From NCBI GenBank assembly GCA_018401995.1, contig JAGYJR010000003.1:105640-169639 (forward strand): a DNA stretch of 64,000 nt, in the 5' to 3' direction. The stretch's first letter is position 1; each line of letters starts with the position of its first letter. Positions 1 through 8,266 of the stretch are shown here, piece after piece. The translations under genes and the position numbers were made by a program. This stretch comes from Flavobacterium sp. GTDB taxonomy: Bacteria; Bacteroidota; Bacteroidia; Flavobacteriales; Flavobacteriaceae. The notes below the pieces were generated by a model that ran no database searches, had not been told where the DNA came from, and saw nothing but the letters and a program-made list of their open reading frames with translations.

Positions 1-600
1 TATCAAGAGAAAGTTTTTGAGAAGTTTGTCCAAATTGAAAGGCGAGAAGAAGATTATCAAGGAACTGGATTAGGCTTAACAATAGTTCATAAATTAGTTT
101 CTTTGTTCAACGGAACCATTCAATTAGAAAGTGAAGAGCATGTAGGGACTACTTTTACGGTTGAACTTCCGTTTCAATCAGGAGTAGATAAAACAAAAGA
201 TTTTATTACGGAGTACGACGTTGATTTATCAGATGAAACCGAATATCGTATTTTGGTAGTTGAGGACAATAAAATTAATCAAGTGGTAACCAAAAAATTG
301 TTGGAAAATCATCACTTCCAATGTGAATTAGTTGATGACGGTTACCAAGCAATCGAACTGCTACAAACCGAAACATTTGACGCCATTTTAATGGATATCA
401 ATATGCCAAAAATAAACGGATTTGAAACTTCGAAAATTATCCGAGAAAAAGGATTTACACTTCCAATTATAGCCGTAACTGCCTTTGAAAAGGAAGAAAT
501 TATGGATAAAATAAAAGAGGCTCAAATCAACGATGTTGTGGTTAAACCTTTTGAGCCTGCTAAATTATTTTATATTATTAGGAGTTATATTAATAAGTGA
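1..600 (+). CDS. Hybrid sensor histidine kinase, 3' end (partial)
   Basis: The frame is open from base 1, so the gene starts left of the window. The first 34 visible codons carry the end of a GHKL ATPase domain, with a G2-box GTGLGLTIVHKL at bases 61-96. A fused receiver domain follows (about bases 246-597): the acidic pair in VVEDNK, the phospho-acceptor Asp in ILMDINMPK (base 394), and the conserved Lys in VVVKPF. A kinase with a C-terminal receiver domain would autophosphorylate and pass phosphate to its own receiver. The sensor part, partner and signal lie outside the window. The gene ends 24 bases before the convergent helicase gene. Confidence 0.9.
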   Translation, partial: YQEKVFEKFVQIERREEDYQGTGLGLTIVHKLVSLFNGTIQLESEEHVGTTFTVELPFQSGVDKTKDFITEYDVDLSDETEYRILVVEDNKINQVVTKKLLENHHFQCELVDDGYQAIELLQTETFDAILMDINMPKINGFETSKIIREKGFTLPIIAVTAFEKEEIMDKIKEAQINDVVVKPFEPAKLFYIIRSYINK

Positions 601-624
601 TATTCCAATTACCCCATTACCCAA

Positions 625-1884
625 TTAATACCAACGCTTTTTATTCTTTTTTGAAGCATCCGATTTTCTTGAATTGGATTTACCCGTTTGTGTCGGATTC
701 TTTTTGTTTCTTAAATCAGGTTTAGCATCTGGATTAGGAGTTTCTTCTTTCCAACCATACGGATGATCGGAAACCACTTTAATCTTCATTCGAATTAATT
801 TCTCAATATCTTGCCAATACGGTTTTTCGTCTTTTCCACAAAATGAAATGGCTAATCCAGAATTTCCTGCTCTTCCTGTTCTTCCAATACGGTGAACATA
901 GGTTTCAGAAATATTGGGAATATCAAAATTAATTACAAACGGAAGTTGCTCAATATCAATACCTCTAGCTGCTATGTCAGTGGCAACTAAAATATCAATT
1001 TCTTTATTTTTAAAACCTTCTAAAACGCGCTGACGTGCATTTTGCGATTTGTCTCCGTGAATAGCTTCCGCTTTAATATGTGCTTTTTTAAGTACTTTAA
1101 CAATATTATCGGCTCCGTGTTTGGTTCTGGTAAAAACCAAAGCGTTACTCAAACTTTCTTGAATAATCAATTGTTTCAACAACAAACGTTTGTCTTCTTT
1201 ATTTACGAAATACACTTTTTGAGCCACATTTTCAGCAGTACTAGATATAGGTGTAACCGAAATATATTTTGGACGTGTTAAAAACGAATCCGCTAATTCT
1301 CTAATTGCCAATGGCATGGTTGCAGAAAAAAGTAAGGTTTGTCTATTATCAGGAGTTAACTTGATGATTTTTTTCACATCGTTGATAAATCCCATGTCTA
1401 ACATTTGATCGGCTTCGTCTAAAACCAAATGATGCATGTGATTCAAATCAATAAAACCTTGTTTATGTAAATCTAGTAAACGCCCAGGAGTTGCAATCAA
1501 TACATCAACGCCTTGTTTTAATTCGTTTACTTGTGGTACTTGATTTACGCCACCAAAAATTACCAAGCTTTTTACGCCCGTATATTTTCCATACGTTTTA
1601 AAACTTTCGTCAATTTGAATTGCTAATTCACGAGTAGGAGTAACTACTAATGTGCGAATGTGTTTTGTTTTTTTTGGAGAACCCACAATTCGGTGGATTA
1701 AATTTAGAATGGGAATAGCAAATGCACCTGTTTTTCCAGTTCCGGTTTGTGCGCAAGCTACTAAATCTTGTCCAGCTAGAATTTCTGGAATGGCTTGTTC
1801 TTGAATAGGAGTTGGATTCGTATAACCTTCTTCTGTAAGGGCTTGTTGTATATGGTTAATTAATTGAAGTTCTTTAAATGTCAT
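625..1884 (-). CDS. rhlE: DEAD-box ATP-dependent RNA helicase, RhlE-like
   Basis: This 419-aa protein has the full set of superfamily 2 DEAD-box motifs in order: Q motif with NPTPIQEQ (about 23-30), Walker A AQTGTGKT (45-52), PTRELA (83-88), DEAD in VLDEADQML (154-162), SAT (187-189) and HRIGRTGRAG (about 333-342). A short basic Lys/Arg/Ser-rich tail follows, ending in KKNKKRWY. Such enzymes unwind short RNA duplexes in ribosome assembly or mRNA turnover, often in the cold. RhlE is the closest subfamily by length and tail, but the subfamily is an inference. A TAACTTTG box that could be its -7 element lies at 1919-1926, overlapping the stop codon of the upstream HutG-like gene. Confidence 0.92.
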   Translation of the reverse strand: MTFKELQLINHIQQALTEEGYTNPTPIQEQAIPEILAGQDLVACAQTGTGKTGAFAIPILNLIHRIVGSPKKTKHIRTLVVTPTRELAIQIDESFKTYGKYTGVKSLVIFGGVNQVPQVNELKQGVDVLIATPGRLLDLHKQGFIDLNHMHHLVLDEADQMLDMGFINDVKKIIKLTPDNRQTLLFSATMPLAIRELADSFLTRPKYISVTPISSTAENVAQKVYFVNKEDKRLLLKQLIIQESLSNALVFTRTKHGADNIVKVLKKAHIKAEAIHGDKSQNARQRVLEGFKNKEIDILVATDIAARGIDIEQLPFVINFDIPNISETYVHRIGRTGRAGNSGLAISFCGKDEKPYWQDIEKLIRMKIKVVSDHPYGWKEETPNPDAKPDLRNKKNPTQTGKSNSRKSDASKKNKKRWY

Positions 1885-1918
1885 AAGTTGTAATTTATTC
1901 AGAAATAATTTTCTGCGA

Positions 1919-1926
1919 CAAAGTTA
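1919..1926 (-). promoter_or_regulatory. Possible -7 box for the DEAD-box helicase gene
   Basis: Read on the minus strand this is TAACTTTG, matching the Bacteroidota -7 consensus TAnnTTTG, 35 bases before the helicase ATG. No clear -33 TTTG was found at the right spacing, so this is a partial match. It overlaps the stop codon of the upstream gene. Confidence 0.35.
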
Positions 1927-2955
1927 CGACATTTTACTCTTCATAAAGTCAGTAATCAAATAAGCGACTAATTTTCCCGTTAAATGGTTGTTGTTGGTTT
2001 GGTCTAAATCGGGAGCTCCTTCGCAAATATGTAAGTAAGACGCATTTTTATTTTTACCAAAGAAATGAATGTATTCTCGAGCTTGTTGTACGCTAAAACC
2101 ACTCAATGTCATGGCGCTAGAATAAATTCCGGGAATAGCATCTAAATCCAATTCTATTCCAAAACAATCATTTTTAATAAAGTCTAAGGCTACTGAAAGT
2201 TGGTTAGCGTAACTCTTTTCTTTCCTCACTTCAATTTCTTCGTAAGTAGTATATTGCACGCGTTCACTGACAGATTTAATGTTTTGTAAAACGCCTTTCG
2301 AAATAAAACTTTCGTGCATCCCAAAGATGAAGTATTTTTTCAAGAAACCATCTTCAAAAGCGTAACTGAATCCGTTTCCCGAATGTCTTCCTTCCAAAAC
2401 TCGAAAATCGGTATGAGCATCAAAGTTTACAGCGTTTACGGGTTTTCCTTTTGCAAGTGCTAAACCTTTGATATTTCCGTAAGCGTTGTTATGACCACCA
2501 CCAATAATAATTGGAATTTTTCCAGCTTTTACAATTTCGTGGATAATGTGAGAAACTTCTTTGTCTATTTTTTCTACCAATGCAAACAGTTCTTTTCTGT
2601 CGTCTTTATTGGTAACGGTTAATTGTGCGGCACGCTTCATTTCTGCTGTAACATCCAAACTGCCCAAAATCAAAAGAGTATTGCCTTTACAAAATTTATT
2701 GTGTTGGATGTTTACTAAGCTTTTTAACGCACTTTCATAAGCAGAAGCGGTTCCAGTTCTTCCTAAATTTGCTTTTACACCAATGTCTTCTGGAATTCCA
2801 AATAAAACAAATTGTGCTTCACAATTTTTCATGAAATCCAACGGATTTTCGTTGTTAGGAATCGTATAAACCTTCTCTCCAAATTTTACTTCACCACTGC
2901 GGTGTTGCGTTATTCTTGCTAATTCATTAATAGAAAGCAGCTTAATATTGTCCAT
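1924..2955 (-). CDS. hutG: Arginase-family formimidoylglutamase (HutG-like)
   Basis: The 343-aa protein has the ureohydrolase metal-binding motifs: GGGHNNAYG (His155), NFDAHTDFR (Asp179, His181, Asp183) and ELDLDAIPG (Asp270, Asp272). These bind the two manganese ions of the arginase/agmatinase/formiminoglutamase fold. The hutI gene 2.6 kb away on the same strand supports formimidoylglutamase, which hydrolyses N-formimino-L-glutamate to glutamate and formamide in histidine breakdown. In many relatives the two genes lie closer; here a plus-strand coiled-coil gene and an array of secreted-protein genes sit between them. Arginase or agmatinase activity cannot be excluded from sequence alone. Confidence 0.8.
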   Translation of the reverse strand: MDNIKLLSINELARITQHRSGEVKFGEKVYTIPNNENPLDFMKNCEAQFVLFGIPEDIGVKANLGRTGTASAYESALKSLVNIQHNKFCKGNTLLILGSLDVTAEMKRAAQLTVTNKDDRKELFALVEKIDKEVSHIIHEIVKAGKIPIIIGGGHNNAYGNIKGLALAKGKPVNAVNFDAHTDFRVLEGRHSGNGFSYAFEDGFLKKYFIFGMHESFISKGVLQNIKSVSERVQYTTYEEIEVRKEKSYANQLSVALDFIKNDCFGIELDLDAIPGIYSSAMTLSGFSVQQAREYIHFFGKNKNASYLHICEGAPDLDQTNNNHLTGKLVAYLITDFMKSKMS

Positions 2956-3012
2956 TATAAATCCAATTGTATTTTCAAAAATACTATTTTTTTAAATTAA
3001 TTAGCATAATAA

Positions 3013-3043
3013 ATTGATAAATACAGATAAAATAGTAAATTTG
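3013..3043 (+). promoter_or_regulatory. Bacteroidota-type promoter for the coiled-coil membrane protein
   Basis: A TTG at 3014-3016 and a TAAATTTG box at 3036-3043 are separated by 19 bases, matching the TTTG-N19-TAnnTTTG pattern of the Bacteroidota housekeeping sigma factor. The ATG lies 33 bases downstream. Confidence 0.55.
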
Positions 3044-3075
3044 TTCTTACTAATTAAGAAAACCTCAAAAAACAA

Positions 3076-3957
3076 ATGGAAAACAAACAAAACAATTCTA
3101 GTCTAAAAGCTGCTGTTGTAATTTTAGCACTACTATTACTTGGAAGTATAGGTTACATTTTTAAAATGACTTCAGATAACACAAAACAAGTTACTGAACT
3201 AACTACAGAAAAAGACCAATTAGCTAACGATTTAAAAGCAAGAATTGCTGAATTAGACATGGCAATTAGTGAAAAAACTGCTTTACAAGGTGATTTTGAA
3301 GCACAAAAAGAAGAAATGACTCGTTTATTGGCTGAACTTGAAAAGTCGAAAGGAGATATTGCATCTTTAAAGCGTTATGAAGCTTCATATTTTAAATTAA
3401 AACGTGAAATGGACAATCTAATGGCTGAAAATCAATTGCTAAAAGAGCAAAATGTTTCTTTAACCTCAAGTTTAGATAGTACTAACGTTGTTTTAGAAGA
3501 CACCAAGCGTTATGCAGATACGTTACTAACTCAAAACGACAACCTAACTAAAACGGTTGAAAAAGGTTCTACATTAGCAGTTTTAAATTTAAATGTTTTA
3601 GCTGTTAAAGAAAGAAGTTCAGGGAAACAAATTGAAACAGACAAAGCAAGCAGAGCAGATAAATTGAAAGTTAGTTTCCTTATTGCTGAAAATCAAATTG
3701 CAAAATCAGGTGATAGAAATTATTATGTGCAAATTATTGACAGTAAAAATAACATTTTAGGAGACAAAGAAACAATCAGTATTAAAGAGGATTTAACTTT
3801 GACTTACACTTTTATCACTAAAGTAAAATACGAAAACAAAACGGTACAAGTTAACGAAGAAGTTGCAGGAAAAGACTTTGCAGCTGGAACGTATTTTGTT
3901 AATGTGTTTAACCAAAAAGGGGAAATGGTTTCTAAAACTAGTTTCAGTTTGAGATAA
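3076..3957 (+). CDS. Single-pass membrane protein with long coiled coil, function unknown
   Basis: The 293-aa product has a short polar N-terminus, one transmembrane helix at about residues 12-29 (AAVVILALLLLGSIGYIF) and a long charged heptad-like region at about 35-160, rich in Glu, Lys, Leu and Asp, which should form a coiled coil. The last 120 residues are mixed beta-type with no motif I recognise. The likely topology is a membrane anchor with an extracytoplasmic coiled coil and a small C-terminal domain. It is monocistronic, with its own promoter box and a strong terminator directly downstream. I do not assign a function; similarity to chromosome-segregation proteins would be only coiled-coil similarity. 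Confidence 0.85.
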   Translation: MENKQNNSSLKAAVVILALLLLGSIGYIFKMTSDNTKQVTELTTEKDQLANDLKARIAELDMAISEKTALQGDFEAQKEEMTRLLAELEKSKGDIASLKRYEASYFKLKREMDNLMAENQLLKEQNVSLTSSLDSTNVVLEDTKRYADTLLTQNDNLTKTVEKGSTLAVLNLNVLAVKERSSGKQIETDKASRADKLKVSFLIAENQIAKSGDRNYYVQIIDSKNNILGDKETISIKEDLTLTYTFITKVKYENKTVQVNEEVAGKDFAAGTYFVNVFNQKGEMVSKTSFSLR

Positions 3958-3975
3958 TCGTTTTTTCAAATCTAT

Positions 3976-4018
3976 AAAAAAAGCAATGAGTGTTTAATTC
4001 ATTGCTTTTTTGTTTTTT
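3976..4018 (+). terminator. Rho-independent terminator after the coiled-coil gene
   Basis: Inverted repeat AAGCAATGA / TCATTGCTT with an eight-base loop, A-run on the left and T-run on the right. It begins 19 bases after the stop codon. Confidence 0.8.
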
Positions 4019-4047
4019 ATGTTCCTAACTCAATATATAAATCCCTA

Positions 4048-4137
4048 TTCAATCATCACTTTTTCAATTAAATTTTTATAATTTAGTGAGTGTTTTTTCT
4101 TATAAAATTTATTTCCATTTTTTAGAATCATTTCAAT
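4048..4137 (+). repeat. Direct repeat copy 1: hutI-tail fragment plus leader
   Basis: Bases 4048-4073 match 26 bases of the hutI 3' coding end (5591-5616). The next ~65 bases are a leader that recurs almost unchanged at 4864-4926. Together they form the upstream part of the secreted-protein unit that starts at 4139. Confidence 0.8.
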
Positions 4138-4138
4138 T

Positions 4139-4720
4139 ATGAAAAATATAATATATACTCTAATATTTGCGCTTTTTTACAGCATTTTTTCCTCAGCTCA
4201 AACTGTTGTTGATATGTCTAATAGTCACAATATTAATTGGGAAAGGAAAAATGGACAATTTTATTTAAAAGATGTAAACAACTATATTTTACCATATCTA
4301 GGTTCTTGGAAATATGTAGATGGTAATAAGGAATTTAGAATCACTTTAACAAAAGTTACAAAGCATCATATAACTATACCTGATTATCAGATTAATTATT
4401 ATTGTGATGGTTTACTTATCCAATACCAAAAATTTGAAAATGGTATATTGGTATATAATTCACCCACTTTGTCTTTTCCTACTGGTATAATAAAGGAGTT
4501 TGGTAAACTCAATATGTCATTCAAAGATTATGAAAGAAATGGAGAAATTTTTCCAGTTGATTTACTTTTAACACCAATAAATTCAATTGGAAGTGTACGA
4601 CAATACAAACTAAGATTTAGACTAGATAAGTTTGAACAAAGAAATACTTATTTTCAGCAACACCCAAGCGAACCTTATTTTAGTGTTCCTAACGATATTG
4701 ATATGGTAAAATTATTGTAA
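4139..4720 (+). CDS. Secreted flavobacterial protein, DUF6705-like
   Basis: The 193-aa product starts with a signal peptide (MKNIIYTLIFALFYSIFSSA, cleavage near residue 20). After it comes a segment with KDVNNYILPYLGSWKY followed by beta-rich sequence. The pattern of an NNY...GxW...(D/N)GN opening is what I recall of small secreted Flavobacterium proteins grouped as DUF6705; this is recognition from memory, not a search result. Function is unknown. The gene is very AT-rich. It is preceded by a 90-base leader that is duplicated 790 bases downstream in front of a decayed homologue, so it belongs to a local tandem family. No terminator hairpin is obvious after the stop. Confidence 0.7.
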   Translation: MKNIIYTLIFALFYSIFSSAQTVVDMSNSHNINWERKNGQFYLKDVNNYILPYLGSWKYVDGNKEFRITLTKVTKHHITIPDYQINYYCDGLLIQYQKFENGILVYNSPTLSFPTGIIKEFGKLNMSFKDYERNGEIFPVDLLLTPINSIGSVRQYKLRFRLDKFEQRNTYFQQHPSEPYFSVPNDIDMVKLL

Positions 4721-4837
4721 TCATCTAAAAATAGCAACAGGTTGTAATTGCTAGTTGTCAATATTTTTTAAAATAAAAGACTATCTAAAAAGGAATTAAT
4801 TCAAGTTAATTCGTTTTTTTTATACCATAAGTTTCCC

Positions 4838-4926
4838 TTCAATCATTACTTTTTCAATTAAATTTTTATAATTTAGTGAATGTTTTTTTCTTATAAAATT
4901 TTTATCCTTTTTGAATCATTATAATT
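4838..4926 (+). repeat. Direct repeat copy 2: hutI-tail fragment plus leader
   Basis: This is a near-copy of 4048-4137: 26 bases of hutI tail with one change (4838-4863), then the same leader up to an ATG at 4927. It is 790 bases from copy 1 and about 753 bases from the authentic hutI 3' end. Confidence 0.8.
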
Positions 4927-5565
4927 ATGAAGATTATAAACCTAGTTTTTACTTTTAATCACCACATTTTCTCATACCAAACTCCTGTATTAGATTTTAT
5001 TTACCAACGATTTTGGAGAGATTGAAAATGCATATTATAAAGATATTGAAAACTTTATAATCAATTTGAAGGTACATTAGTATATTCTGATTCTTAAAAT
5101 AACCATAAGATTTAAATTTATTAAGAAGAAATGTTTAATTATCAGTCAAATGTTAACTGTTATCATGATGTATTAGTTGGTGAAATTCAGTTTTTAGAAA
5201 ATAATGTTGAAAAAATAAATTCATTAAATAACTTAAATACAAACTTTAATAGTATTTATTTTTGAGTATAGTTTGTTTAGTTATGGTAAAACCAAGTTGA
5301 ATATTACATATCCTTGTATTGGTTGTTTAAGTCAATGGAGAATTTTAATGCTATAATGAGTCTTCAAATAATGATATTTGTCTCGAAGCACTTTTCAATG
5401 AGACGTTTGACACTATTAAGTGATGAAAAATTAGATGTACAATATTATTATCTAATTCAGCATCTATGTTTACAAAATGTTACACCCTCAAACATCAGTT
5501 ATTATTCTATTACAGTATGTTTATTAAGCCATTTTACCTGTCAAAGATATTGTTAAAAACTTACT
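4927..5565 (+). pseudogene. Decayed second copy of the DUF6705-like secreted protein
   Basis: After the duplicated leader an ATG opens MKIINLVFTFN, which parallels the MKNIIYTLIFA start of the intact neighbour, but stops soon appear in every frame. Further on, a short frame from about 5130 reads FNYQSNVNCYHDVLVGEIQF, with an NYxxNxxCYxD...GE pattern like the family core, and a later frame reads ILPVKDIVKN just before hutI. The pieces are in the same order as in a full gene but in different frames, so this is best read as a remnant. The 80-aa frame at 5314-5556 within it is chance coding. No gene other than this remnant is visible in the 840 bases between 4721 and 5560. Confidence 0.55.
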
Positions 5566-6811
5566 TACTTAAATTGTTATTAAATTCCCCTTCAATCATC
5601 ACTTTTTCAATTAAATTATCGCCAAACTCATAAGGCAATTGGTAAAAAGAAGTAATGGGTTTTGTCATAATAATGTTCGCTTTTTTACCGATAGTTATAG
5701 AACCATGAGTTTCACTTAAATTCATAGCATAAGCTCCGTTAATTGTTGCGGCGTTTATGGCTTCTTCTGGTGTCATTTTCATTTTGATACAAGCGGTTGC
5801 CACCACAAAATTCATATTGCCAGATGGAGTAGTGCCAGGATTGTAATCGGTAGCTAATGCTAATGCTAATCCAGCTTCCATCATTCTCCTTGCTGGTGTG
5901 TAAGGAATACTAATGAAATACGAACAACTAGGTAACGCAACTGGCATAGTTTCCGAGTTTTTTAAGGCTTTTATGTCTTCATCGGTTACAATTTCTAAAT
6001 GATCTACCGAAAGCGCTTGGTGTTTTACGCAAGACGCAATTCCGTCAATAGCGGTGAATTGATTCACGTGAATTTTAGCTTGTAAGCCGTATTTTTTTCC
6101 AGCTTCTATAATACGTTCGGTTTCTGCTACTGAAAAATAACCTGTTTCTAAAAAAGCATCAATAAAATCGGCTAAATTTTCTTCGGCAATCTTTGGTAAC
6201 ATTTCATTAACTATCAAATCAATATAACCCGAATGATTGTCTTTGTATTCCAATGGAAAAGCATGAGCGCCTAAAAAAGTAGCTTTAATCGCAATCGGAT
6301 AATTTTCTTTTAATCGTTTGATGACGCGCAACATTTTCAATTCGCCTTCAACCGTTAATCCGTAACCCGATTTGATTTCAACGGCTCCAGTGCCCAATTT
6401 CATTACGTTTTCTAAACGAATTTTCGATTGTTTGTATAGTTCATCTTCAGAAGTTTCGTTCAGTTTCTTTGCCGAATTCAAAATACCACCACCACGATTG
6501 AAAATTTCTTCATACGACAAACCATTGATTCTATCCACAAATTCTTGCACACGATTTCCTGCATATACAATGTGTGTGTGACTGTCAACCCATGTTGGTA
6601 AAATCACTTTTCCTGAAGCATCAACAATAGTAATATTTTCAATGGTTGGACAGTTTTCCATTGGACCAAAATCTGCAATTATGTTGTCTTTAATCAGTAA
6701 AAAAGCGTTATCTATTTTAGGTAAAATAGCCATTTCGCTTCCTGAAACTTTAGAAATTCCTAGAGGTCGAACTTGTAAAAGCTCTTTTATATGGATGAAT
6801 AGGGTTTGCAT
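5561..6811 (-). CDS. hutI: Imidazolonepropionase
   Basis: The 416-aa length is normal for the family. It is an amidohydrolase with the metal motif DSHTH (His78, His80), a further His in AHAFPLEY (His183), HVNQF (His248) and Asp322 in ATDYNPGTTPSGN, a strong HutI signature. The enzyme hydrolyses 4-imidazolone-5-propanoate to N-formimino-L-glutamate, the step before the HutG-like enzyme encoded at 1924-2955. hutU and hutH are not in the window. The last codons (IEKVMIEG) lie in the 26-base stretch that is also found at 4048 and 4838. The gene is divergent from corA, with a 72-base gap. Confidence 0.95.
   Translation of the reverse strand: MQTLFIHIKELLQVRPLGISKVSGSEMAILPKIDNAFLLIKDNIIADFGPMENCPTIENITIVDASGKVILPTWVDSHTHIVYAGNRVQEFVDRINGLSYEEIFNRGGGILNSAKKLNETSEDELYKQSKIRLENVMKLGTGAVEIKSGYGLTVEGELKMLRVIKRLKENYPIAIKATFLGAHAFPLEYKDNHSGYIDLIVNEMLPKIAEENLADFIDAFLETGYFSVAETERIIEAGKKYGLQAKIHVNQFTAIDGIASCVKHQALSVDHLEIVTDEDIKALKNSETMPVALPSCSYFISIPYTPARRMMEAGLALALATDYNPGTTPSGNMNFVVATACIKMKMTPEEAINAATINGAYAMNLSETHGSITIGKKANIIMTKPITSFYQLPYEFGDNLIEKVMIEGEFNNNLSK
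5591..5616. repeat. Repeat copy 3: authentic hutI 3' coding end
   Basis: This is the in-gene member of the three-copy repeat (also 4048-4073 and 4838-4863). Here it encodes the hutI C-terminus on the minus strand, which suggests that the other two copies derive from hutI. Confidence 0.8.
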
Positions 6812-6883
6812 AAATAAAAAATTTCAGTAAAAATAAGACCGATTTTTAAAAAGTCCTATCTTTATACTTAAAATTAAGCGGTT

Positions 6884-7954
6884 TTGAGAAAAATACGATA
6901 CAAAAAAGGAAGAAAAGTTCAGTCATCGACTTTAGAATATACTGGAATTTACACAGATAAACCTACTGAAATGCAGTTGTTTGTTTATGACGAAAATGAA
7001 GCAACAGAATATGAGAATTGTTCGGTTAAAGATTTTATTTCCAATAAAGATTTGACCAAAAACAATTGGCTGAATTTACACGGATTATCCTCAACAGACG
7101 TCATTCAGGAGCTTTCTGAACATTTGCAATTAATCCCAATTGTAGTTTCAGATATTTTAAATATTACCAAAGGAACGCGATTAGACGAGTTTGATGATAC
7201 GTTGTTTTTTAGTATTAAATCCATTTTACCAATGGACGAAAGTGATACTATTTTGGTAGAGCAAATTAGTTTTTTGTTGCAAGATAATTTGATTGTTTCT
7301 TTTCAAGAAAAACGAGGCGATTTTTTTCCGCACATTAGAGAACGTATTCGAACCAATACTGGAATTGTTCGCAAAAAGAAAGTGGATTATTTGTTGTACT
7401 TGCTTTTAGATGCGGTAATTGAGAATTTTTATATTACTATTGAAACCAAAGAGGAAAAAATCGAACAATTATTACTGCAATCTAAAACATCAGACAATCC
7501 AAATGTAGTGGAGGAAATTGAAAAAATGCGTGAAGTCTTTCATTTTTTGAAGCGAGCGATTATGCCACTTCGAGATGCGTTATTTACCATTAAAACTATA
7601 AACGAAGACGATCAATTTAATTCGATTGAGAACTCGAATTATGTGTTTTTTGGGCGTTTGCATCAGAAAACATTGGAATTATTGGAACAAATTGATTACG
7701 ATATGCATTCTTTAGATAGTGCGAGTAATTTTTTCTATACGGCTCAAAGTCACCGCATGAATGAAGTCATGAAAATTTTAACAATTCTTTCCGCTATTTT
7801 TATGCCAATAACGTTCATCGCCGGAATTTACGGAATGAATTTTCAACACATGCCTGAATTGGAATACCAAAATGGTTATTTCTTAGCTTTAGGTCTAATG
7901 CTTGTAATTGTTGTAGGAATGGTAGTTTATTTTAAACGGAAAAGATGGTTTTAA
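6884..7954 (+). CDS. corA: CorA-family magnesium/cobalt transporter
   Basis: The 356-aa protein is a typical CorA: a large N-terminal cytoplasmic domain, a long helix, then two C-terminal transmembrane helices (about 295-314 and 330-350) with the selectivity motif YGMN at about 316-319 between them, and a basic end KRKRWF. The loop after GMN (FQHMPELEY) has the acidic MPE of the family. CorA forms a pentameric channel for Mg2+ (sometimes Co2+ or Ni2+) in the inner membrane. The start is a TTG (MRKIRYKKGRK). A weak TATCTTTA box lies about 25 bases upstream. Confidence 0.95.
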   Translation: MRKIRYKKGRKVQSSTLEYTGIYTDKPTEMQLFVYDENEATEYENCSVKDFISNKDLTKNNWLNLHGLSSTDVIQELSEHLQLIPIVVSDILNITKGTRLDEFDDTLFFSIKSILPMDESDTILVEQISFLLQDNLIVSFQEKRGDFFPHIRERIRTNTGIVRKKKVDYLLYLLLDAVIENFYITIETKEEKIEQLLLQSKTSDNPNVVEEIEKMREVFHFLKRAIMPLRDALFTIKTINEDDQFNSIENSNYVFFGRLHQKTLELLEQIDYDMHSLDSASNFFYTAQSHRMNEVMKILTILSAIFMPITFIAGIYGMNFQHMPELEYQNGYFLALGLMLVIVVGMVVYFKRKRWF

Positions 7955-7970
7955 AATAATTGTGATTTCA

Positions 7971-8002
7971 TTTGATAAAAATAAATTTTCCCACTATCTT
8001 TG
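7971..8002 (+). promoter_or_regulatory. Bacteroidota-type promoter for the 55-aa membrane protein
   Basis: TTTG at 7971-7974 and TATCTTTG at 7995-8002, separated by 20 bases, match both halves of the Bacteroidota promoter consensus. The ATG is 28 bases downstream. This supports transcription of the small gene separately from corA. Confidence 0.6.
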
Positions 8003-8029
8003 ACGTGAATTCATTTAATTCCGGAAAAC

Positions 8030-8197
8030 ATGTTTGAATTTCAACAGTATTTATGCTTTTTACTTTTCTTAACCATTTTAACGATTGGTTTTTGGTTAAT
8101 GATTTTCTTAGTAGGATTTGTTCACTATTGGTTGGGCGGTGCTATTATGGAATTGATCAAAGAGAAAAGAAATAAAGGCAAAGAAGACAAAGAATAG
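8030..8197 (+). CDS. Small membrane protein, 55 aa
   Basis: A short ATG-to-TAG frame encodes MFEFQQYLCFLLFLTILT..., with hydrophobic residues filling about positions 7-40 (one long or two short membrane helices). A highly charged tail follows (KEKRNKGKEDKE). A good promoter match ends 28 bases before the ATG and a strong terminator follows 20 bases after the stop, so it looks like a genuine stand-alone small gene. No family is recognised. Confidence 0.65.
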   Translation: MFEFQQYLCFLLFLTILTIGFWLMIFLVGFVHYWLGGAIMELIKEKRNKGKEDKE

Positions 8198-8215
8198 TTT
8201 TAACTATTTTTATCA

Positions 8216-8251
8216 ATAAAAAAGTCCCGATTCAATCGGGACTTTTTTTGT
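8216..8251. terminator. Terminator shared by the small membrane gene and the receptor gene
   Basis: A near-perfect hairpin, AGTCCCGATT / AATCGGGACT with a one-base centre, is flanked by A-run and T-run. It can act in both directions between the 55-aa gene and the convergent receptor gene. Confidence 0.85.
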
Positions 8252-8266
8252 ATTGCTATGTGATGA

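Noticed and set aside
1042..1281. 79-aa plus-strand frame inside the helicase gene
   Set aside because: It is antisense to a well-supported DEAD-box gene and its sequence is a low-complexity shadow with no motif.
5314..5556. 80-aa frame in the gap before hutI
   Set aside because: It lies in the decayed secreted-protein copy, has no family features and is out of frame with the recognisable remnants.
4048..5616. A CRISPR-like array from the three spaced repeats
   Set aside because: There are only three copies, spaced about 770 bases apart with genes between them, and one is inside a coding sequence.
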